From an uncultured bacterium (lineage in GTDB: Bacteria; Actinomycetota; Coriobacteriia; Coriobacteriales; Coriobacteriaceae), in the NCBI GenBank assembly GCA_905215115.1, contig CAJMOP010000034.1, forward strand, positions 1-17,600: DNA of 17,600 nt, given 5' to 3'. Below are positions 1 to 6,521 of this stretch, piece by piece. The position numbers and the translations under genes were made by a program. A model generated the notes under the pieces. That model was not told the DNA's origin and searched no databases. It was given only the letters and a program-made list of their open reading frames with translations. Positions within the stretch are counted from its first letter, which is position 1, and the number at the start of each line of letters is the position of its first letter.

Positions 1-506
1 CCACGGTCTTCGGCTACCACGTGGACGACCCCGAGCGCTTCGGCGTCGTGGAGTTCGACGGGGAGGGGAGGGCCGTCTCCATCGAGGAGAAGCCAGCCGA
101 GCCCAAGAGCTCCTACGCCGTCACCGGCCTGTACTTCTACCCGGGCGACGTGGCCGCCAAGGCGCATAGGGTGGAGCCGTCCGCGCGCGGCGAGCTGGAG
201 ATCACCACGCTCAACCAGATGTACCTGGAGGAGGGGACGCTGTCCGTGGTGACCCTGGGCCGCGGGTACGCGTGGCTCGACACCGGCACCATGGAGAGCC
301 TGCACGAGGCCGCGGAGTTCGTCCGCGCCGTCGAGCACTCCCAGGACCTGCCGGTCTCGGTCCCCGAGGAGATCGCCTGGGAGAACGGCTGGATCACGAC
401 CGCCGAGCTGGAGGAGGCCGCCGAGGCCTACGGCAAGTCGGTCTACGGGCAGCACCTGAAGAAGGTCGCCGCCGGCGAGATCGTCAACAGCCCGCGCGAG
501 TACTAG
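1..506 (+). CDS. rfbA: Glucose-1-phosphate thymidylyltransferase (RmlA/RfbA), 3' part
   Basis: The enzyme condenses dTTP with glucose-1-phosphate to give dTDP-glucose, the first step of dTDP-L-rhamnose synthesis in the cytoplasm. The open frame enters from the left edge (first whole codon at 3) and gives about 167 residues, a little over half of the usual ~290. The visible part reads TVFGYHVDDPERFGVVEFD, then IEEKP, then YAVTGLYFY, then GELEITTLNQMYLE and GRGYAWLDTGTMESL. These are the usual central and C-terminal RmlA blocks: sugar-binding EEKP, the EITTLN helix and the WLDTGT loop. The tail ENGWI is also typical. The start codon and the N-terminal nucleotide-binding motif lie outside the window. 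rfbB follows 18 bases after the stop with its own ribosome site, so the two are surely one operon. GC is high (41 of the first 60 bases). Identification is close to certain; the truncation is only the window edge. Confidence 0.95.
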   Translation, partial: TVFGYHVDDPERFGVVEFDGEGRAVSIEEKPAEPKSSYAVTGLYFYPGDVAAKAHRVEPSARGELEITTLNQMYLEEGTLSVVTLGRGYAWLDTGTMESLHEAAEFVRAVEHSQDLPVSVPEEIAWENGWITTAELEEAAEAYGKSVYGQHLKKVAAGEIVNSPREY

Positions 507-524
507 GAACAAGGAGATTCGAAC

Positions 525-1547
525 ATGGCAGAGGAGACCTTCTCCCCCAAGAACATCATCGTCACGGGCGGCTGCGGCTTCATCGGAAGCAACTTCGTGC
601 ACTACGTGGTGAACAACCACCCCGACGTGCACGTGACCGTCCTGGACAAGCTGACCTATGCCGGCAACCCCGAGAACATCGCCGGGCTGCCCGAGGATAG
701 GGTCGAGCTCGTCGTCGGCGACATCTGCGAGGCTGAACTCCTCGATAAGATTGTTCCGGGCCACGACGCGATCGTCCACTACGCCGCCGAGAGCCACAAC
801 GACAACTCCATCGCCGACCCGGAGCCCTTCCTGCGCACCAACGTCGAGGGCACCTTCCGCCTGCTGGAGGCCGTGAGGAAGCACGGCGTCCGCTACCACC
901 ACGTCTCCACCGACGAGGTCTACGGCGACCTGGCGCTCGACGACCCCGCCAAGTTCACCGAGGAGACGCCCTACAGGCCCAGCTCCCCGTACAGCTCGAC
1001 CAAGGCCAGCTCCGACATGCTCGTCCGCGCATGGACCCGCACCTACGGCCTGCGCACCACGATCTCCAACTGCTCCAACAACTACGGCCCCTACCAGCAC
1101 GTGGAGAAGTTCATCCCCAGGCAGATCACGAACATCATCGACGGCATCCGCCCCAAGCTCTACGGCCGCGGCGAGAACGTCCGCGACTGGATCCACACCG
1201 AGGACCACTCCTCGGCCGTCTGGGACATCCTGACCAAGGGCCGCACGGGGGAGACATACCTCATCGGCGCCAATGGGGAGAAGAACAACATCACCGTGCT
1301 GCGCATGATCCTGGAGGCGATGGGGAAGGACCCCGAGGACTTCGACTGGGTCGCCGACCGCCCCGGCCACGACCGCCGCTACGCCATCGACAGCACGAAG
1401 CTCCAGCGCGAGCTCGGCTGGAGGCCGGCCCACACCGACTTCGCCGAGGGCCTGAAGCAGACCGTCGACTGGTACGTCGCCAACGAGTCCTGGTGGCGCC
1501 CGGCCAAGGAGGCCACCGAGGCCCGCTACAGGGCACAGGGGCAGTAG
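525..1547 (+). CDS. rfbB: dTDP-glucose 4,6-dehydratase (RmlB/RfbB)
   Basis: This NAD-dependent short-chain dehydrogenase-type enzyme converts dTDP-glucose to dTDP-4-keto-6-deoxyglucose, the second step of dTDP-rhamnose synthesis. The 340-residue product has normal family length. Visible motifs are the Rossmann loop TGGCGFIG (residues 14-21), the AAESHND block (88-94), the catalytic STDEVYG (128-134, with T129, D130 and E131) and the YSSTK pair (Y156, K160). These are followed by SNCSNNYGPYQ and GENVRDWIH, both conserved in RmlB. The ATG at 525 is preceded by AAGGAG at 511-516. It is the second gene of an operon with rfbA; rfbC/rfbD are not in the window and may lie upstream. GC-rich like rfbA and unlike the genes that follow, so it marks the left flank of the variable cassette. 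Confidence 0.97.
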   Translation: MAEETFSPKNIIVTGGCGFIGSNFVHYVVNNHPDVHVTVLDKLTYAGNPENIAGLPEDRVELVVGDICEAELLDKIVPGHDAIVHYAAESHNDNSIADPEPFLRTNVEGTFRLLEAVRKHGVRYHHVSTDEVYGDLALDDPAKFTEETPYRPSSPYSSTKASSDMLVRAWTRTYGLRTTISNCSNNYGPYQHVEKFIPRQITNIIDGIRPKLYGRGENVRDWIHTEDHSSAVWDILTKGRTGETYLIGANGEKNNITVLRMILEAMGKDPEDFDWVADRPGHDRRYAIDSTKLQRELGWRPAHTDFAEGLKQTVDWYVANESWWRPAKEATEARYRAQGQ

Positions 1548-1579
1548 CGGGCCTTAAAGAATCATGGCTTTGATGGTGG

Positions 1580-1615
1580 AGGGCAGCGGGGGATTGAATA
1601 GTCGCCTGTTGCCCT
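1580..1615 (+). terminator. Probable terminator after rfbB
   Basis: Bases 1580-1590 can pair with 1605-1615 in an 11-bp stem that includes two G-U pairs, with a 14-base loop. A TAATTATTGTTG stretch follows. The hairpin begins 33 bases after the rfbB stop and its right arm touches the stop codon of the convergent glycosyltransferase gene. The T-tract is poor, so this is a moderate call. Confidence 0.4.
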
Positions 1616-2772
1616 TAATTATTGTTGGCAGATGGCGTGTCTAGGACATTCGTGCATAGATTCAAGGCAGTCTGACTCCATGTGAATCGCGAACATACTA
1701 GATCATGAACATTTTGAGAGTGCTCAAAAAGTAAATCCGGGTTTTCGAAATATACTAGGACAGCCTTTTGAATAGAGTCGATTGCGCAGTCTTGCAAAAC
1801 TGTACCGAAATTGCTTTCAGGGATGATATCGGATGCGCCTGCGCAATTACTAACCACGATTGCGCATTTTTGAGCTGCGGCCTCAAGAAGAACGGTTGGC
1901 ATGCCCTCTGGATATTCACTAGGCATTAGAAAACAGCTAGCATAGCGTAGCAAGGATGACATATCCGATACATTTAATCTTCCGACAAAATGGATTCTTT
2001 CATTTTGCGCGTTGGATACCGCTGTATTTAATGGGCCACTGCCCGCAATAATCAAATGAATGTTTTTGTCATGAATGCCGTCAATTGCTTTTATTGCCTT
2101 CATAACGCCTTTTTCCTCAATCAGGCGACCGGCATATGCGACGACAAATGCGTCAGGAGATATATTAAGTTCAGAATTCCAGTTTCTTTTTGATGCAGAT
2201 GAGCAATATGCTGCAGCATCAATCGAGTTGGGTATTACGGAATGGGGTGAAAACCCCAAGCTTTTTATCCACTGTAAACTTCGATTCGAAACTGCACATG
2301 CAACCGGTTTGCTTCTAGAAATGATTTTTGTTGACAGTCCTTCATACAATCGCATGAGATAACCCATTGGACTTTTTTCTGTAGACAAGTATCCGGAGCT
2401 ATGGTCAATCAAAACCGGCCGTATGTGCTTCTTTACAGCAATCCTGCATGCAAGGAGACAGATTGGATAATAGCGAGTGTTGATAATGATGTCGCTAATG
2501 GACAGTTTCATTATCTGATTAAAAATCCTGTACGTGCTTGGTATAGGTTTGATAACAGGAAATCTGTCATTCATTAGAGACAACGAGGGTACCTCGATTA
2601 AAGTGATGCCGTTGTCACTAGTGATTCCGTAACTCCGCTCAGAATTGGATGAAGTGAGTATAACAACTTCGTTGCCAAGCTCAGTTAATTTTTTGCCGAG
2701 ATTTTCGGTGTACCTCTCTACTCCTCCCATGTGAGGGGAGTAGTATGCGCTGACAATTAATATTCGTCGCAT
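1615..2772 (-). CDS. Glycosyltransferase family 4 (GT-B fold)
   Basis: A cytoplasmic GT4 enzyme of 385 residues that probably transfers a sugar from a nucleotide donor to a lipid-linked oligosaccharide. Seen in the product: the N-terminal acceptor domain opens MRRILIVSAYYSPHMGGVERY, with the glycine pair at 16-17 before VERY. The C-terminal donor domain has IPNSID (180-185), AGRLIEEKG (214-222, with the R and K that contact the donor phosphates) and GEx7E-type EGMPTVLLE (E289 and E297). No membrane helix is evident. I chose ATG 2772 rather than the longer upstream frame because AAAGGA lies 8-10 bases before it and because the conserved fold begins there. It is 40 bases downstream of the GT2 gene on the same strand, so they probably form an operon. 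Strikingly AT-rich (22 GC in bases 2041-2100) compared with rfbB. Donor and linkage cannot be told from sequence. Confidence 0.9.
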   Translation of the reverse strand: MRRILIVSAYYSPHMGGVERYTENLGKKLTELGNEVVILTSSNSERSYGITSDNGITLIEVPSLSLMNDRFPVIKPIPSTYRIFNQIMKLSISDIIINTRYYPICLLACRIAVKKHIRPVLIDHSSGYLSTEKSPMGYLMRLYEGLSTKIISRSKPVACAVSNRSLQWIKSLGFSPHSVIPNSIDAAAYCSSASKRNWNSELNISPDAFVVAYAGRLIEEKGVMKAIKAIDGIHDKNIHLIIAGSGPLNTAVSNAQNERIHFVGRLNVSDMSSLLRYASCFLMPSEYPEGMPTVLLEAAAQKCAIVVSNCAGASDIIPESNFGTVLQDCAIDSIQKAVLVYFENPDLLFEHSQNVHDLVCSRFTWSQTALNLCTNVLDTPSANNN

Positions 2773-2812
2773 AGTTATCCTTTGTGTTAAGTGGCTGGTG
2801 TTATTAGGGGAA

Positions 2813-3790
2813 TTACAGCTTAGAAATAATGTAATATGCAGGCCAATCAAGGTGCAACCTCTGTAATCCAAGCATCACCCCTACACCTATGCGAATTTTT
2901 AATGTCTGGCCTTTTGGTTTTAGAATTCCTATGTGAGGATTTTTTAGATAGTTCGGGAAATTTTTTCGTGCATGTGAAAATACAAAATCATACTTTGCTT
3001 TCATTAGCTTTGGTCCGCAACCCCTATTAAAAACAACCAAGGCATTGATCATGTTTGCTAAATAGGTGTATTCAATAACATCGAATCTGCTTTTCGGAAG
3101 TTTTGAGAGATCGTGGCTCTGAAGGAAAAGATCAAACATTTCCGCCATGATTTGCTCATGATTTTTCTTATAGTTCATTGAACCGGTGATGGATTGGCGA
3201 TTGAAATAGTAATAATAGCCCTCGTATGGAATGATTTTCACTTTTGCGTTGCGGTAAAAGGCGCAGAGGCTAAAGTAGATATCCTCACCGCAAGGGACAC
3301 CGGTAAAGCCCAGTTTGTTTTCTTCGATAAAGGACTTTTTAAAGAGTTTTGCGCATGCAATTGCATAAGTCGTCGTACTCCATACGCTGTTTGATATGCG
3401 ATGCCTTTTCAGCTTGCCATCAATATCCCTTATGAAACCTCCTGCGATGATGTCGTAGTCGCCATCATCGGCTGCTTGAAGATAAGTTTCGAGATAATCG
3501 GGAGCGACATAGTCGTCGCTATCTACAAAGAAGACATATTCACTACAAACATGCTTGAGGGCTCTTTCCCTTGTTCGTCCAAGACCTAAATTGCACTCAT
3601 TATTTAGAACTCGAATTCTTGAGGGGTATTTCTCTTGGTATTCCGAGAGAATGAGATCGCTATTATCGGGACTGCAATCATTTACGCAGAGAACTTCATA
3701 ATCAGAGATAGTCTGGTGAACGAGACTATCGAGACAGCGACTAAGGTACTTTTCAACGTTATAGACTGGGACGATGATTGTCGCTTTCAT
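2813..3790 (-). CDS. Glycosyltransferase family 2 (GT-A fold)
   Basis: A cytoplasmic GT2 enzyme of about 325 residues of the kind common in exopolysaccharide and O-antigen loci. The N-terminus MKATIIVPVYNVEKYLSRCL is the classical nucleotide-binding start. It is followed by VNDCSPDNS (about 36-44), the DxD-type VDSDD (89-93) that binds the metal and UDP/dTDP sugar, and a GEDIYF acceptor-side motif near residue 167 that resembles the catalytic ED of this group. The C-terminal third is basic and ends in a hydrophobic stretch (IRIGVGVMLGLQRL) that may sit on the membrane but is not a clear helix. ATG 3790 has AAGGA upstream with good spacing. First gene of a two-gene minus-strand unit with the GT4 enzyme; it diverges from the GT2 gene at 3925. 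The substrate is unknown. Confidence 0.9.
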   Translation of the reverse strand: MKATIIVPVYNVEKYLSRCLDSLVHQTISDYEVLCVNDCSPDNSDLILSEYQEKYPSRIRVLNNECNLGLGRTRERALKHVCSEYVFFVDSDDYVAPDYLETYLQAADDGDYDIIAGGFIRDIDGKLKRHRISNSVWSTTTYAIACAKLFKKSFIEENKLGFTGVPCGEDIYFSLCAFYRNAKVKIIPYEGYYYYFNRQSITGSMNYKKNHEQIMAEMFDLFLQSHDLSKLPKSRFDVIEYTYLANMINALVVFNRGCGPKLMKAKYDFVFSHARKNFPNYLKNPHIGILKPKGQTLKIRIGVGVMLGLQRLHLDWPAYYIISKL

Positions 3791-3887
3791 TTGAATTCCT
3801 TATCTCAACGGTAAAGGACGATTGTTGCATGAATAGGCTATGCCCGTTTGTTTCTTATCGTATATGCCTATGCGATATGAGTGAATA

Positions 3888-3893
3888 TATAAT
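3888..3893 (+). promoter_or_regulatory. Possible -10 box for the DPM1-like GT2 operon
   Basis: A perfect TATAAT lies 31 bases before the proposed TTG start at 3925, in the 134-base divergent gap 3791-3924. No good -35 hexamer is found at 16-18 bases spacing, so the call rests on the -10 match and position alone. The gap must also hold the promoter of the minus-strand GT2 gene, for which I see no clear match. Confidence 0.3.
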
Positions 3894-3924
3894 AAGCGTA
3901 TGATTCAGCTACTCATAAGATATA

Positions 3925-4668
3925 TTGAATGGCTGTTCAGGTTCTACTGATTTACCACGAGAGAATGGTGCTCGATTGTCGTCTAAATCGAATGTGCTTG
4001 TTGCAATTCCTGCATATAACGAAGAGGAGTGCATTGAGGGCACGGTGAAAGAGCTCCGCTCGATTGCGCCAGAGTTTGACTTCATTATTATCAATGACGG
4101 CTCTCGAGATCGAACGGGAGAGATTTGCGACTCGTTACGCTGCGAGGTCATTACCATGCCAATTAATTGCGGCCTGACTGTTGGATTTCAGACTGCGGCT
4201 CGATATGCTGTTGATAATGGTTACGACTATATGATTCAGTTTGATGCTGACGGACAACATCGCCCGGAGTATTTGGCTTCTCTTGTTGAGAAAGCGGAAA
4301 ACACTGGTTCAGACATCGTTATTGGTTCTAGGTTTCTGACTGTCCGCAAAGATAAATCGATGCGCATGGTTGGTTCTCGCATGATTACTGTTTTGATTAA
4401 GGCGCTGACTGGCCACCGCATCAGTGATCCCACATCCGGTTTTAGGCTGTTTAGTCGCCCTGTGCTCGAAAGATATTATTACGACAACACTCTAAATCCC
4501 GAGCCAGAATCGATTGCCTTGTTTTTAAAACAAGGATATTCGGTCTCCGAAGTTCAGGTATCAATGCGTGAACGCCAAGGCGGCGTGAGCTACTTAAATC
4601 CGGTTAAGTCCATGCAGTACATGCTTCGGGTGTTCGTAACGCTTCTTATTGTTCAGTGGTTTAGGTGA
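3925..4668 (+). CDS. DPM1-like family 2 glycosyltransferase
   Basis: A GT2 enzyme of the dolichol/polyprenyl-phosphate sugar synthase type, about 230-247 residues. It carries VAIPAYNEEECIEGTV (26-41), IINDGSRDRTG (56-66), the metal/donor motif FDADGQH (106-112), IGSRF (133-137) and SDPTSGFRLF (167-176). This is the layout of enzymes that load a sugar onto polyprenyl phosphate or glycosylate lipid-linked chains. The start is uncertain: no ATG is in frame. TTG 3925 gives the longest form but has a weak ribosome site; TTG 3976 lies just before the conserved fold and has a GAGAGA purine run upstream. Its last codons overlap the next gene through GTGA, so the two proteins are translationally coupled. 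A hydrophobic tail near 233-246 is too short to be a normal pair of membrane helices, and the DUF2304 partner may supply the anchor. Confidence 0.88.
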   Translation: MNGCSGSTDLPRENGARLSSKSNVLVAIPAYNEEECIEGTVKELRSIAPEFDFIIINDGSRDRTGEICDSLRCEVITMPINCGLTVGFQTAARYAVDNGYDYMIQFDADGQHRPEYLASLVEKAENTGSDIVIGSRFLTVRKDKSMRMVGSRMITVLIKALTGHRISDPTSGFRLFSRPVLERYYYDNTLNPEPESIALFLKQGYSVSEVQVSMRERQGGVSYLNPVKSMQYMLRVFVTLLIVQWFR

Positions 4669-4997
4669 TTATTGTGTCTATATCACTTCGCGCGTTGTTG
4701 ATTATCAGCGCTGCTGTTGTTTTGTTATTTGTAGTCCGAAAGCTTAAGAAGTCTCAGATACAAGCTCTGGATTCGCTTTTTTGGCTGTTGTTTAGCTTGA
4801 GCTTTGTGATACTTGGTATTTTTCCTGAAATAGCAATCGATTGTTCGGCGCTATTTGGTTTTGTTTCGCCTTCAAACTTAGTGTTTTTGTATGTTATTGC
4901 CGTTCTCGTTGTTCGCGATTTCTGCAATTCTCTTAGGTTGGCCAGGCTAGAGGAAAGATTGAATTCTCTCGTTCAAGCGGTGGCTTTAGATAAATAG
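4665..4997 (+). CDS. DUF2304-type small membrane protein
   Basis: A 110-residue membrane protein. Three hydrophobic segments are visible at about 4-24, 37-54 and 68-85, with a basic KLKKS loop after the first. A charged, probably helical C-terminal tail follows (RLARLEERLNSLVQAVALDK). Size, topology and position directly after a DPM1-like GT2 match the DUF2304 family, whose members are commonly found next to such transferases. Its biochemical role is not established; an accessory or anchoring subunit is the natural inference. The GTG start at 4665 overlaps the stop of the upstream gene (GTGA), which indicates translational coupling and fixed stoichiometry. Low GC like its neighbours. Annotation by family is likely but made by eye. 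Confidence 0.75.
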   Translation: MIIVSISLRALLIISAAVVLLFVVRKLKKSQIQALDSLFWLLFSLSFVILGIFPEIAIDCSALFGFVSPSNLVFLYVIAVLVVRDFCNSLRLARLEERLNSLVQAVALDK

Positions 4998-5108
4998 CAT
5001 CTGCAGTTTGATATTGGTGCGTTCGTTACCATACTGCTTGTTTTGTTATGTTAATTTGACGAGGCGTAGACTGCGCTCACGCTAGTCATTTTGGCTGTTC
5101 ACGCCCTC

Positions 5109-5123
5109 GCACGCCATGCGTGC
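5109..5123. repeat. Short perfect inverted repeat upstream of the acyltransferase pseudogene
   Basis: GCACGC and GCGTGC flank a CAT loop, forming a 6-bp hairpin. No T-tract follows, so it is not a convincing terminator. It lies in the 148-base non-coding stretch between the DUF2304 gene and the pseudogene and may be chance or an operator. Confidence 0.3.
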
Positions 5124-5145
5124 TTCGATAGATGGGATTCAATAG

Positions 5146-6222
5146 GCATCAAGTATTTCGGATCAAGAAATTAAGCACAGGGTCGAGTTTATTGACGTTG
5201 CCAAGACACTTGCAATTATCGCGGTCATCGCAGGCCGTACCGCGATTCGCTTTTTGGGTTTAGGCGCCGGATCACAGCTCATTTTCGCTTTGGCGTTTAC
5301 TTTTCACCTCCCAGTCTTCTTCGTAACGAGTGGTTATTTCTTACATGTCGATAGACGTTATGAACTTGCAAAGGAGGTCAGGGCGTTGGTCATTCCTTAT
5401 GCGGTTTCTTCAATTCTCATAATCACTTTTGTGAGCGCATAAAACGTCTTTCTGCATGATATGGGATCAACGAAGCAACTCTTCAAGGATTGGCACTCTG
5501 CTAGTGTGTATGGCGCGGGGGATGTCCCCTCGACTGAACTTGCAGTTTGCCCTTTACATGTGCGTATCGGTGGAACATGGTTCCTTCTTGCACTATTATG
5601 AGCGAGAATGATTGCAGTCAAACTGTTTAAGATAAAACGACCAATATTGCTTTCCCTCCTGTGTTTCTTTTTAGGACTACTCTCTGCTCACGTAGTCTTC
5701 GTTCCTTTCGATATTCGAACTGGATTGTGCGCCGTTCCCTTTGTAATGCTGGGAACTTATGAAAATAAACATGGCTGGTTTACGGAGAAAATCGGTGCTG
5801 AATTCGTAATTCCTACGTTGTTTGCCGTCTGGCTCTGGGCTGTTGTTGGTTTTAATGGATTCTCGATGGCTATGTGTGATTACGGAAGGTCAGTTTTTGA
5901 TTTTGTTTGCAATATCGTTGGCGCAATCGCAAGCCCTCTGTGCCTCATTTTATTTTTGGCGTTGATCGAACAGGGAGGGCATAATTTATCAAAATTATGG
6001 TAAACACTTAGCCGGTTGGGCTCTCTTACGCTGTATGTACCGATGGTTCATGTTGCAGAAGATGACATATTAAGGTGGGGGCAAATCGTAGAAGCGGTTG
6101 GCGCTCTTAGCCAAGGGCTGGCGTGGCTTGGTGTGCTTGTTGTTCGAATACTTGCTGACGTCTGCATCGCTATGTTATTGCAACGTTTGATTCAGTTTCT
6201 GATGTCTAAAGTCCAAAGCTGA
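5146..6222 (+). pseudogene. Acyltransferase-3 family membrane protein, inactivated by in-frame stops
   Basis: One reading frame runs from just after the TAG at 5143 to TGA at 6220-6222. It reads as a complete acyltransferase-3 protein (~358 codons, about normal length). It begins RVEFIDVAKTLAIIAVIAG, then TFHLPVFFVTSGYF and a VIPYAVSSILII helix. WFLLALL and several more membrane segments follow. The frame is interrupted three times without any frameshift: TAA at 5440, where the family would have an ordinary residue (SA-stop-NVFLHD); TGA at 5599 (WFLLALL-stop-ARM), which looks like a former TGG; and TAA at 6001 (KLW-stop-TL). No ATG, GTG or TTG precedes the conserved start. The position normally held by the conserved His of GHT in the first helix is Arg (codon 5236-5238, AGRTA). 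Intact relatives O-acylate sugars at the membrane. Here it follows the DUF2304 gene by 148 bases, which contain no gene that I can see. It is almost certainly non-functional. Confidence 0.88.
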
Positions 6223-6421
6223 TAAATAGCCGGTACTATCAAGAATCTTTCGTAAATTGGTCGATCCGACTCCGTGCGATTCCCAGATTTCCTTTTCGAC
6301 CTTCAACCCGTCCCTCATCTCTGGCTTCTGTGCTGTCAAAGGATCGTGTACAGCGCGGTCTGGGTTGCATGGGCGAGACAAACATTAGACAGCGCTGCGA
6401 GATCGGCCGTTAGCAATAAAG
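6223..6421. other. Stretch without a recognisable gene between convergent units
   Basis: Between the pseudogene and the minus-strand membrane protein (6223-6521) I see no confident gene. A minus-strand open frame at 6175-6381 could encode 68 residues that include KVEKEIWESHGVGSTNLRKI. It overlaps the pseudogene tail, lacks a convincing ribosome site and matches no family I recognise. It might be the remnant of a displaced gene. The only clear element in the gap is the hairpin at 6422-6451. Confidence 0.35.
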
Positions 6422-6451
6422 GGCACCGGGGCCAATGATAGGCCCGGTGCC
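6422..6451 (-). terminator. Terminator of the polytopic protein/GlfT2-like unit
   Basis: Bases 6422-6430 pair with 6443-6451 (nine GC-rich pairs). After one bulged G, two more pairs close a seven-base AATGATA loop. Read on the minus strand the stem is followed by CTTTATTGC, a modest T-tract, about 70 bases after the stop of the membrane protein gene. It may also stop transcription coming from the pseudogene side. Confidence 0.65.
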
Positions 6452-6521
6452 TTAGCACAATAACAACGGTGCTTTTTCGCGATATTCGGCAGTGTTCAAG
6501 CGAGTAAATACTCACTATAGG

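Noticed and set aside
2773..2871. N-terminal extension of the GT4 glycosyltransferase
   Set aside because: It would overlap the upstream GT2 gene, and the conserved fold with a good ribosome site begins at 2772.
5056..5088. TTGACG as a -35 box of a promoter for the acyltransferase
   Set aside because: No acceptable -10 hexamer occurs 16-18 bases downstream, and the gene it would drive is broken.
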